A stretch of 64,000 nucleotides of DNA, from assembly GCA_027531255.1 (NCBI GenBank), contig JAPZRU010000007.1, positions 310,001 through 374,000 of the forward strand, written 5' to 3'. The notes below the pieces were generated by a model. That model made no database searches, was not told where the DNA came from, and was given only the letters and a program-made list of their open reading frames with translations. Below, piece by piece: positions 49,853-57,668 of the stretch. This DNA comes from Steroidobacteraceae bacterium (GTDB lineage Bacteria; Pseudomonadota; Gammaproteobacteria; Steroidobacterales; Steroidobacteraceae). The position numbers were made by a program, and so were the translations under genes. The first letter of the stretch is position 1; the number at the start of each line of letters is the position of its first letter.

Positions 49853-51805
49853 ATGACCACCCGTGACGGTCTCGCCGAGTTCACGCTGAAGGCCGTCGGC
49901 ACCGGCGTCGTGCTCGGCATCGTGTTCGGCGCCGCGAACGCCTATCTCGGGCTGCGCGTCGGGCTCACCGTCTCCGCGTCGATTCCGGCCGCCGTGATGA
50001 CCGTCGCGGTCTTCAAGCTGCTGCGCGCGCGGGGCACGATCCTCGAGGCGAACACCTCGCAGACGGTCGCCTCGGCCTCCACTTCGCTGGCGACCGGCAC
50101 GATCTTCACGATCCCGGCGCTGTTCCTCTGGGGCGTCGTGCCGCCGTACTGGCAGGTGGTCGCGCTCGCGCTGCTCGGCGGCCTGCTCGGCATCTGCGCG
50201 ATGATCCCGCTGCGGCGCCTGCTGATCGTGCAGTCGCACCGCGAGCTGCCGTACCCCGAGGGCACGGCCTGCGCTGAGGTGCTGCGCGCCACCGCCGCAG
50301 ACGAGGGCCGCGTCGCGGGCGCGAGCACGTGGATCTTCCGCGGCATCGCGGTCGGCGCGGCCGTGAAGGTCGCGATCTCGGCGCTCTACCTGTTCCCGGA
50401 CGAGCTGGTCGCGCCGCTCGCGCTGCTGCCCAGGGCGGAGCTGGCGTTGGAGGTCGCGCCCGCGCTGATCGGCGTCGGCTACATCCTGGGCTACCGGCAG
50501 TCCGCCGTGTGCGTCGCGGGCGCGCTGATCTCGGCGGTGATGATCACGCCGCTGATCGCGTGGCTCGGCGCCGGCCTGTCCACGCCGCTGTATCCCGAGA
50601 CCACGCGCCTCGTGTCGGAGATGAGCGCCGGGGACATCTGGTCGAAGTACGTGCGCTACATCGGCGCCGGCGCGGTAGCGGTCGCGGGCATCCTGACCGT
50701 GATCCGCGGACTGCCGGCGATGTACTCGGCATTCGCCGGCGTCGCGCGCGGCGTCCGCGGGGGCGCGGGTGGCGGTGCGGCGCTCGAGTCGGCGCGCGAA
50801 GTTCCGGCGGGTGCGGCGTACGTCGCCGGCCTCCCGCGCACCGATCACGACCTGTCCGGCCGCTTCGTGCTCGGCGGCGTGCTCGCGGTCGTGCTCCTCG
50901 CCGGCCTCGTGCCGGGCATCTTCGGCGGCGGCCTCGACGGCGAGCAGCGCGCGGTGCTCGCAGCCGGCGTCGGCGTGTTCGGAGTGCTGTTCGTCGCGGT
51001 GGCGGCGCGCATCGTCGGCCTCGTCGGCGTCTCGTCGCAGCCGACCTCCGGCATCGCGCTCGTCACGCTGCTCGGCATCGCGACCGTGTTCGCGACGATG
51101 GGCTGGGTCTCGCTCGAGGCACGGGCGGCGGTACTGACGGTCGGCACGGTGGTCGCGATCGCGGCCAGCAAGGCCGGCGACATCTCGCAGGATCTGAAGA
51201 CCGGCTGGCTGGTCGGCGCGACGCCGTGGCGCCAGCAGGTCGCGCAGCTGGTCGGCCTCGCGTTCGCCTGCTGGGCGGTGGCGGCGACGGTGCTGCTGCT
51301 CGGCAACGCCTACGAGTTCGGCTCCCAGGAGATCCCGGCGCCGCAGGCGATGCTGATGAAGACGATCGTCGAGGGTGTGCTCGCCGGTTCGCTGCCCTGG
51401 GACCTCGTGCTGACGGGCGGCGGCCTCGCGATCGGCGCGATGCTCTGCGGCGTGTCCGGTCTCGCGTTCGCGATCGGCGTGTACCTGCCGCTGGCGGCGA
51501 TGGCGCCGCTGTACGTCGGCGGCTGCGTGCGCGCGCTCGTCGAGCGGCGGCGCGGGCCGCAGGCGGCAGGGGACACGGATCCGGGCATCCTCGCGGCGTC
51601 CGGTCTCGTGGCCGGCGAGGGTCTCGCGGGCGTCGTGATCGCCGCGCTCGTGGCCGGCGGCATCGGGCCGAAGGCGCTCGAGCCGCGCATGGGCGGATTG
51701 GCGGGCGAAGTGCTCGGGCTCGTCGTCGTGCTCGCGGTCTGCGCGTTCCTGTTGCGGTCGGCCGGCGGGTTCGTGCGCAGGCCAGGCGCGCGCGCGGTCG
51801 GCTGA
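49853..51805 (+). CDS. OPT-family inner-membrane transporter
   Basis: 650 residues and about 14-16 membrane helices. The family start GLAEFTLKAVGTGVVLGIVFGAANAYLGLRVGLTVSASIPAAV, the conserved ILEANTSQTVASASTSLATGTIFTIPAL and the ELPYPEGTACAEVLRA loop are all present, as is SKAGDISQDLKTGWLVGATPW. OPT carriers move oligopeptides or metal chelates using the proton gradient. It starts 109 bp after the TonB-receptor gene and reads the same way, so it may carry the same substrate over the inner membrane. Alternatively it is an unrelated peptide carrier. Confidence 0.9.
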   Translation: MTTRDGLAEFTLKAVGTGVVLGIVFGAANAYLGLRVGLTVSASIPAAVMTVAVFKLLRARGTILEANTSQTVASASTSLATGTIFTIPALFLWGVVPPYWQVVALALLGGLLGICAMIPLRRLLIVQSHRELPYPEGTACAEVLRATAADEGRVAGASTWIFRGIAVGAAVKVAISALYLFPDELVAPLALLPRAELALEVAPALIGVGYILGYRQSAVCVAGALISAVMITPLIAWLGAGLSTPLYPETTRLVSEMSAGDIWSKYVRYIGAGAVAVAGILTVIRGLPAMYSAFAGVARGVRGGAGGGAALESAREVPAGAAYVAGLPRTDHDLSGRFVLGGVLAVVLLAGLVPGIFGGGLDGEQRAVLAAGVGVFGVLFVAVAARIVGLVGVSSQPTSGIALVTLLGIATVFATMGWVSLEARAAVLTVGTVVAIAASKAGDISQDLKTGWLVGATPWRQQVAQLVGLAFACWAVAATVLLLGNAYEFGSQEIPAPQAMLMKTIVEGVLAGSLPWDLVLTGGGLAIGAMLCGVSGLAFAIGVYLPLAAMAPLYVGGCVRALVERRRGPQAAGDTDPGILAASGLVAGEGLAGVVIAALVAGGIGPKALEPRMGGLAGEVLGLVVVLAVCAFLLRSAGGFVRRPGARAVG

Positions 51806-51878
51806 AGCGAGGCCGCCTCCCTCGTGAGCGGCGCAGCCCGGTGTGCAGTCGCCGGGCCGGGCTGGCAAGCTTCGGCCC

Positions 51879-52898
51879 GTGAGCGAAGCGTTTGCCAGTC
51901 ACCGCGGCGATGACCACGCCGACGCACGACCGCGTCGGCGGCCGCGGCTCGTGGTCACCCGGCGCCTCCCCGGGCCGGTCGAAGAACGGCTGGCGCGCGA
52001 CTACGACGTGGTCGCCGGGCGCGACGACCGTCCCCTGACGCTGGACGACTGGCGCGCCCGGTCGGCGCAGGCCGACGCGGTCCTGTGCACTCCGGCGGAC
52101 CGCGTCTCGCGTGAGGTCGTCGAGCTGCTCCCGCCGACGGTCCGGATCGTCGCCACGTTCTCCGTGGGCTACAACCACGTCGATCTCGGGGCCTGTGCGG
52201 AGCGCGGGATCGTCGTCACCAACACGCCGGACGTGCTCACCGACGCGACCGCGGACGTCGCGCTGCTGCTCCTGCTCGGCGCGGCCCGTCGCGCAGCCGA
52301 GGGTGAAGCACTGATGCGCGCCCGCGCGTGGACCGGCTGGACGCCGACGCAACTGCTGGGCACGCACGTCGGCGGCAAGTCGCTCGGCATCGTCGGCTAC
52401 GGACGCATCGGGCAGGCGGTCGCCCGCCGCGCACTCGCGTTCGGGATGACGGTGCACTACCTGTCGCGGCGGGAGAAGGCTGACGCCGGCAGCCCGGCGA
52501 CCTGGCACCCGGACGAGACGAGCTTCTGGCCGGTCTGCCAGTTCCTGAGCCTGCACCTGCCGGCGACGCCGGAGACGCGCAGGTACCTGGACGCGGCGCG
52601 TCTCGCGCGCTTGCCGCGCGGCGCGATCGTCGTGAACACCGCGCGGGGCGACGTCGTGGACGACGACGCACTGATCGCCGCGCTGAAGAGCGGCCACGTC
52701 GCCGCCGCCGGCCTCGACGTGTTCGACGGCGAGCCGGACTTCCGCCCGGAGTACGCCGATCTGCCGAACACCTTCCTGCTGCCGCACCTCGGCAGCGCGA
52801 CGTTCGAGACGCGCTGCGCGATGGGCTACCGCGCGCTCGACAACCTCGACGCGTACTTCGCGAACCGCGAACCGAAGGACGTGGTGCGGCGCGGTTGA
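51879..52898 (+). CDS. D-isomer-specific 2-hydroxyacid dehydrogenase (glyoxylate/hydroxypyruvate reductase type)
   Basis: 339 residues. The NAD-binding motif GIVGYGRIGQAVARRA is followed by the catalytic triad: Arg in VVNTARGDVVDDDAL, Glu in AAGLDVFDGEPDF and His in FLLPHLGSATFETR. ATFSVGYNHVDLGACAERGIVVTNTPDVL matches the GhrB/glyoxylate reductase group. The GTG at 51879 is preferred; a GTG at 51843 would add 12 residues. It stands alone between the OPT gene and the RAM-domain gene. Confidence 0.88.
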   Translation: MSEAFASHRGDDHADARPRRRPRLVVTRRLPGPVEERLARDYDVVAGRDDRPLTLDDWRARSAQADAVLCTPADRVSREVVELLPPTVRIVATFSVGYNHVDLGACAERGIVVTNTPDVLTDATADVALLLLLGAARRAAEGEALMRARAWTGWTPTQLLGTHVGGKSLGIVGYGRIGQAVARRALAFGMTVHYLSRREKADAGSPATWHPDETSFWPVCQFLSLHLPATPETRRYLDAARLARLPRGAIVVNTARGDVVDDDALIAALKSGHVAAAGLDVFDGEPDFRPEYADLPNTFLLPHLGSATFETRCAMGYRALDNLDAYFANREPKDVVRRG

Positions 52899-52958
52899 GT
52901 CGGGCCGCCGGTGGCTTACACTGCGGCCCAGACCCACGCGCCCGCCGCGGAGCCCGCC

Positions 52959-53243
52959 ATGTCCGTCACCGCCGTCGTCCTGATCAAGGCCCGCACCGAC
53001 CAGATCAACGAGCTCGCCCAGCAGCTCGCGGAGCTGGAGGGCGTCGCCGAGGTGTTCTCGGTGGCCGGCCGCTACGATCTCGTGGCGGTGGTGCGCGCGG
53101 CGCGCAACGAGGATCTCGCCGAGATCGTGAGCGCCCGCATGCACAAGGTGCCGGGCATCGTCGATTCGGAGACGCTGATCGCGTTCCGCGTGTTCCGCCG
53201 CGCGGAGCTCGAGGCTGCGTTCTCGCTCGGCCTCGACGACTGA
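52959..53243 (+). CDS. Stand-alone Lrp/AsnC ligand-binding (RAM) domain protein
   Basis: 94 residues from the ATG at 52959 that correspond only to the C-terminal sensor domain of Lrp/AsnC regulators: TAVVLIKARTDQINELAQQL, EGVAEVFSVAGRYDLVAVVRA, VPGIVDSETLIAFRVF. The N-terminal DNA-binding helix-turn-helix is absent. Such single-domain proteins form dimers and higher oligomers and can bind amino acids. An in-frame GTG at 52911 would add 16 residues. Convergent with the arginine operon, 73 bp from argH. Confidence 0.85.
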   Translation: MSVTAVVLIKARTDQINELAQQLAELEGVAEVFSVAGRYDLVAVVRAARNEDLAEIVSARMHKVPGIVDSETLIAFRVFRRAELEAAFSLGLDD

Positions 53244-53316
53244 CGACCGCGCGGACCGGGCGTGCGCCGGCGCTGCGCGTCGGTGCCGGACCGACGTCGC
53301 GTGCGCCGGCCTCGCC

Positions 53317-54504
53317 TCAGTCCTTGCGGAACTGCGCGCCGACCCGCCGGTACGCCTCGCGAAACGGGATGCCTTCCTCGACCGCGAGCCGGTTGGCCTG
53401 CTCGGCGGCGTGGATGCTCGGGTCGATGCGCACGTTCTCGGGCCGGAATTTCACCCCCGCGAGCGCCGCCGGGAGGATGTCGAGCGTCTGCAGCGCCACG
53501 TCGATCCCGCGGAACAGCGGCGGCTTCAGCAGTTGCAGGTCGCGGTGGTAGCCGCTGGTCAGCTTGGCCGTGATGCCGAGCGCCTCGACCAGGCAGCCCT
53601 GCGCGGTGGCCGTACGGCCGCGGATCAGCTCGAACACGTCCGGGTTGCGCTTCTGCGGCATGATCGACGAGCCGGTCGTGAATTCGTCCGGCAGGCTCAC
53701 GTACGCGAACTCCTGCGTGTAGAACAGCATCAGGTCGGACGCGAGCCGGCCGAGGTCGGTCATCAGCAGCGCGATCTCGAACAGCACCTGCGCCTCGGCC
53801 TTGCCGCGCGACAGCTGCACCGCGGTGACCGGCTCGTGGATCATCGGAAAGCCGAGCCGGCGCATCGTCTCGTGACGGTCGAGCGGCAGCCCCGGCGTGC
53901 CGTAGCCGGCGGCGGAGCCGAGCGGGTTCTTGCCGATGCGCCGGTGCGCGAGCCGCAGGCCCTCGGCGTCGTCGTGGATCTCAGCCGCAAAGCCCTTCGC
54001 CCACAGCTCCACGCTGCTCGGCATCGCCTGCTGCATGTGGGTGTAGCCGGGCAGTGCCACCTGGCCCTCGCGCGCCGCGAGTTCGTGCAGCGAGTCCGCG
54101 ACGGCCTGGGCGCCTTCCCGCAGCCGTTCGACCGCGTCGCGCAGGTAGAGGCGCAGCGCGGTGAGCACCTGGTCGTTGCGCGAGCGGCCGAGGTGGATGC
54201 GCCCGCCGGTCGCGCCCAGGCGCTGGGTCAGGCGGCTCTCGATCGCCGTCTGGCCGTCCTCGTCCTCGAGCGTCACGCGCCACTCGCCGCGCGCGTGCCC
54301 GGCGCCGATCTCGGTCAGCGCGGTGCGCAGCGCGTCGAGGTCGGGCTGGGACAGCAGGCCGGCCGCGTGCAGGCCCTCCGCGTGCGCGATCGAGCCCTGC
54401 ACGTCGTAGGCGACGAGGCGGTCGTCGAGCGCGTGGTCCTCGCCTGCGGTGTAGCGCAGGACGCGGGCGTCGAGCGGCGCGCCCTTGTCCCAGAGTCGGC
54501 TCAT
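53317..54504 (-). CDS. argH: Argininosuccinate lyase (short form)
   Basis: Last step of arginine synthesis, splitting argininosuccinate to arginine and fumarate. The 395-residue product has the family blocks GGRIHLGRSRNDQVLTALRLYLRD, ALPGYTHMQQAMPSSVELWAKG, PLGSAAGYGTPGLPLDR and the catalytic loop GSSIMPQKRNPDVFELIRG. The family is usually about 450-460 residues; this one ends right after IPFREAYRRVG, so the final small C-terminal segment is missing. The adjacent convergent gene leaves no room for a longer frame. Catalytic residues are retained, so it is probably active. Overlaps argB by ATGA. Confidence 0.92.
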   Translation of the reverse strand: MSRLWDKGAPLDARVLRYTAGEDHALDDRLVAYDVQGSIAHAEGLHAAGLLSQPDLDALRTALTEIGAGHARGEWRVTLEDEDGQTAIESRLTQRLGATGGRIHLGRSRNDQVLTALRLYLRDAVERLREGAQAVADSLHELAAREGQVALPGYTHMQQAMPSSVELWAKGFAAEIHDDAEGLRLAHRRIGKNPLGSAAGYGTPGLPLDRHETMRRLGFPMIHEPVTAVQLSRGKAEAQVLFEIALLMTDLGRLASDLMLFYTQEFAYVSLPDEFTTGSSIMPQKRNPDVFELIRGRTATAQGCLVEALGITAKLTSGYHRDLQLLKPPLFRGIDVALQTLDILPAALAGVKFRPENVRIDPSIHAAEQANRLAVEEGIPFREAYRRVGAQFRKD

Positions 54505-55463
54505 CGGCCGCTGCCCTGCGCGACGCCGCCACCGGTCGCGGAGGGGTGCTGCTCGGCCGCCGACAGCGCCTTGACGTCGGCGACGATCAGCGTGCCCGTG
54601 CCCTCGTTCGTGAAGATCTCGGCCAGCAGCGCGTCCTGCGCCCGGTACGAGATCACGTGCACGCGGCGCACGCCGCCGCGGATCGCGGCCTCGATCGCCG
54701 AGGCCTTCGGCAGCATGCCGTCGGCAAAGCTGCCGGACTCCTGCAGCTGCTTCAGGCCGTTGAGGTCGGTGTAGCTGACGAGCGAGCTCGGGTCGTCGAG
54801 CTTCTGCAGGATGCCGGGTGCGCCCGTGCACAGCAGCAGCTTCTCGGCGCCGAGCGCCGCGCCGATGCGCGCCGCGACCGTGTCGGCGTTGATGTTCAGG
54901 ATAACGCCGCTCGAGTCGCAGGAGAGCGGGCTCACGATCGGCATGTAGGCGCCGTCGAGCAGCTTGCGCAGCACGTCCGTGTCCACGCCGTCGACGTCGC
55001 CGACCTGGCCGTAGTCCACGACCGAGCCGTCCGACAGGCGCACCGGCGCGCGCTTGTGCGCGTGGATCAGCCCGCCGTCCACGCCCGAGATGCCGACCGC
55101 GTCGATGCCCATCTCGCGGCAGATGCCGAGCAGGCGCGTGTTCAGCAGTCCGTTCAGCACCATCACGGTGATGTCGACGGTCTTCTCGTCGGTGACGCGC
55201 CGGCCCTCGATCATCTTCGGCTCGATGCCGAGCGACTGCTGCATCTCGTTCAGCTGCGGGCCGCCGCCGTGCACCAGCACGACGCGCACGCCCACCTGGT
55301 GCAGGATCGCGACCTGCTCCATCAGCGCCTTGGTGGCGCCGACGTCGGCGAACAGCGCGCCGCCGACCTTGATCACGAAGACCTTGCCCTTGTACATGCG
55401 GATGTACGGCGCGGCGTTGCGCAGCGCGCGGACGGCGACGGTCTGTTCGGGGCGGTAGTTCAT
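54501..55463 (-). CDS. argB: Acetylglutamate kinase
   Basis: Phosphorylates N-acetylglutamate. The 320-residue product has the amino-acid-kinase motifs FVIKVGGALFAD, VLVHGGGPQLNEMQ, the acetylglutamate-binding GRRVTDEKTVDI and NINADTVAARIGAAL, and LLLCTGAPGILQK. The NAGS domain fused to ArgB in Xanthomonas-type proteins is absent. A short acidic/Gly-rich C-terminal tail is not conserved. ATGA overlaps on both sides (argF' and argH). Confidence 0.95.
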   Translation of the reverse strand: MNYRPEQTVAVRALRNAAPYIRMYKGKVFVIKVGGALFADVGATKALMEQVAILHQVGVRVVLVHGGGPQLNEMQQSLGIEPKMIEGRRVTDEKTVDITVMVLNGLLNTRLLGICREMGIDAVGISGVDGGLIHAHKRAPVRLSDGSVVDYGQVGDVDGVDTDVLRKLLDGAYMPIVSPLSCDSSGVILNINADTVAARIGAALGAEKLLLCTGAPGILQKLDDPSSLVSYTDLNGLKQLQESGSFADGMLPKASAIEAAIRGGVRRVHVISYRAQDALLAEIFTNEGTGTLIVADVKALSAAEQHPSATGGGVAQGSGR

Positions 55464-56470
55464 GGCGTGGCACTCAACAGGCGGTGTAGGACGGCCATCT
55501 GGGCGACGAGCCGGTTGTGGGCTTCCTTCAGCACGACGCTGCGCGGGCCGTCGAGGATCTCGTCGGCGACCGCGACGTTGCGGCGCACGGGCAGGCAGTG
55601 CATGAATCGGCAGTCGGGGCGGGCGCGCGCGAACCAGTCCTCGCGAACCTGCCAGTCGGGGAGCTTCGCGCGGAGGTCGGCGTCCTTCTCGGCGCTGCCG
55701 TAGTAGGTGGTCGAGCCCCACTCCTTGGCGTAGAGCACCTGAGCGCCTGCCAGCGCCTCGGCGCGATCGTCCGTCTCGCGAACCGAGCCGCCCGAGGCGG
55801 CGGCCGCGGCGCGCGCCTTCGCGAGCAGCTGCGGCGGCATCGCGTAGCCTTCGGGCCGCAGCACGACGACCTCGTGGCCGCGCATCGCCGCCATGTGCAG
55901 CGTGGACGCGGGCACCGCGAGCGGCAGCGCGCGCGGGTGGGTGACCCACGACAGCACGAACTTCGAGCGCGGCGCGACGGCGAGGTCGTCAAGCGTCTTC
56001 CAGTCCGCCAGCGACTGGCAAGGGTGGTTCATTGCCGATTCCATGTTGATCAGCGGCTTGTCCACCAGGGACGCCATCGCGTTGAAGTTGGTCTCGGCGA
56101 GGTCGTAGGCGAGGTCCTTGCCGTCGGCGAACGCGCGGATGCCGAGCGCGTCGCAGAACGAGGCGAGCACGGGGATGCCCTCGCGCACGTGCTCGGCGGC
56201 GGTGGCGTTCATCGGCACGCCCAGCCGGTGCTCGAGCTGCCAGGTGCCGTGGCCCGGCGTGATCACGAACGAGGTGCCGCCGAGCCGCGCCATGCCCGCC
56301 TGGAACGAGGCGAGCGTGCGCAGAGAGGGGTTGAAGAACACGAGCCCGAGGATCTTGCCGGCGAGCGCCCTCGGCTCCGGCCGGTCCTGGAGGCGCTGCG
56401 CGAGCGCGAGCAGCTCGACGATCTCCTCGCGCGTGAAGTCCGCGAGGTCGAGGAAGCGCTTCGCGTTCAT
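55460..56470 (-). CDS. argF': N-acylornithine carbamoyltransferase (AOTCase type)
   Basis: 336 residues. The carbamoyl-phosphate site reads FFNPSLRTLASFQAGMARLGG and is followed by VITPGHGTWQLE. INMESAMNHPCQSLADWKTL carries the HPCQ motif. The C-terminal motif is HCLPVRRNVAVAD, as in N-acetylornithine carbamoyltransferase (HCLPxRRNV), whereas ordinary ornithine carbamoyltransferases have HCLPAHR-type sequence. The pathway then runs via N-acetylcitrulline (or N-succinylcitrulline, as in Bacteroides-type enzymes). Overlaps argD and argB by ATGA. The deacylase needed afterwards is not in this operon. Confidence 0.88.
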   Translation of the reverse strand: MNAKRFLDLADFTREEIVELLALAQRLQDRPEPRALAGKILGLVFFNPSLRTLASFQAGMARLGGTSFVITPGHGTWQLEHRLGVPMNATAAEHVREGIPVLASFCDALGIRAFADGKDLAYDLAETNFNAMASLVDKPLINMESAMNHPCQSLADWKTLDDLAVAPRSKFVLSWVTHPRALPLAVPASTLHMAAMRGHEVVVLRPEGYAMPPQLLAKARAAAAASGGSVRETDDRAEALAGAQVLYAKEWGSTTYYGSAEKDADLRAKLPDWQVREDWFARARPDCRFMHCLPVRRNVAVADEILDGPRSVVLKEAHNRLVAQMAVLHRLLSATP

Positions 56471-57642
56471 GCCGGGATCTCCGCCAGCGCGTCGCGGAGC
56501 TTCGCGACGTGCTCCTCGCGCAGCGTGTACGGCGGCAGCAGGCGCAGGACGTGCGGGTCCGCGGCCGTGCCGCAGAACACGTCGCGCGCCATCAGCTCCT
56601 TCTGCACTTCCTTCGCCGGGCGCGTGGTGCGCAGGCCGAGCAGGAAGCCCGCGCCCTGGCTGCCGGTGACGGGCCCGACCGTGCACGACTCGCGGATCAG
56701 CTTCGACATGCGCCGCACGTTCTCGAGCAGGCCCTCGGATTCGATGATGTCCAGCACGACCTCGACGATCGCGCAGGCCATCGGGCCGCCGCCGAACGTC
56801 GTGCCCATGTCCTCGACCTTGAGCTTCGCCGCGACCTTCGGCGCGAGCAGCATCGCGGAGACCGGGAAGCCCGCGCCGAGTGCCTTGGCCGTGGTGATCA
56901 CGTCGGGCGTGACCCCGGTCATGTTCGCGGCGAACGGCCAGCCGGTGCGGCCGACGCCGCACTGCACCTCGTCGTAGATCAGCAGCGCGCCGACCTCGTC
57001 GCAACGGCGGCGGATCGCCTGCAGCACCGGCACCGGCACGTCGAACGCGCCGGCGAGCCCCTGCACGGGCTCGACGATCACGCACGCGGTGCGCTCGGTG
57101 ATGCCGGCGGCCGCCGCCGCGGGGTCGGTGCGCGACACCCACTTCACGTCGAACGGCAGCTGCGGGAAGCCGTACCATTTCTCGCGCGCGCCCCAGGTCA
57201 CGGCGCCCGCCGCGGCCGTGCGACCGTGCCAGCCGTGCTCGAGCGCGACGGCCTCCGGGCGACCGCTCTGCTTGAAGGCGAGCCGCAGCGCGTTCTCGTT
57301 CGCCTCGGCCCCCGAGTTCACGAAGAACACCGAGTCGAGGCCGAGGCCGGCGAACTTCACGAGGCGCGACGCGGCGCGCTCGCGGATCTCCATCGGGATC
57401 GCGTTGGTCTGGAAGAGCACCGAGCGCGCCTGCTGCTCGAGCGACTCGATCCAGCGCGGGTGGCCGTAGCCGAGTGCGGCGACCGCGTGACCGCCGTAGA
57501 AGTCGAGCACGCGGCGGCCGTCGCGCGTGTGCAGCCACACGCCGTCGGCGCGGGTGACCTCGAGCGGGTACTGCGCGAAGACCTGGGCGAGGTTGGAGCG
57601 CACGGCGGGAGGCAGGGCGCTGGCTTGGCTGTAGGCGTTCAT
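56467..57642 (-). CDS. argD: Acetylornithine aminotransferase
   Basis: PLP-dependent class III aminotransferase converting N-acetylglutamate semialdehyde to N-acetylornithine. The 391-residue product has DFYGGHAVAALGYGHPRWIE, the SGAEANENALRLA block, the PLP-Asp in LLIYDEVQCGVGRTG, the Schiff-base Lys in ITTAKALGAGFPVSAML and TTFGGGPMACA. The ATG at 57642 gives a normal start. It lies 26 bp downstream of argC. Confidence 0.94.
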   Translation of the reverse strand: MNAYSQASALPPAVRSNLAQVFAQYPLEVTRADGVWLHTRDGRRVLDFYGGHAVAALGYGHPRWIESLEQQARSVLFQTNAIPMEIRERAASRLVKFAGLGLDSVFFVNSGAEANENALRLAFKQSGRPEAVALEHGWHGRTAAAGAVTWGAREKWYGFPQLPFDVKWVSRTDPAAAAAGITERTACVIVEPVQGLAGAFDVPVPVLQAIRRRCDEVGALLIYDEVQCGVGRTGWPFAANMTGVTPDVITTAKALGAGFPVSAMLLAPKVAAKLKVEDMGTTFGGGPMACAIVEVVLDIIESEGLLENVRRMSKLIRESCTVGPVTGSQGAGFLLGLRTTRPAKEVQKELMARDVFCGTAADPHVLRLLPPYTLREEHVAKLRDALAEIPA

Positions 57643-57668
57643 CGGGGTTCTCGGGTGTGCGGCCGGGC

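Noticed and set aside
55460-56470. Ordinary ornithine carbamoyltransferase (ArgF)
   Set aside because: The HCLPVRRNV motif and the FFNPSLRT/HPCQ context fit the N-acylornithine enzyme instead.
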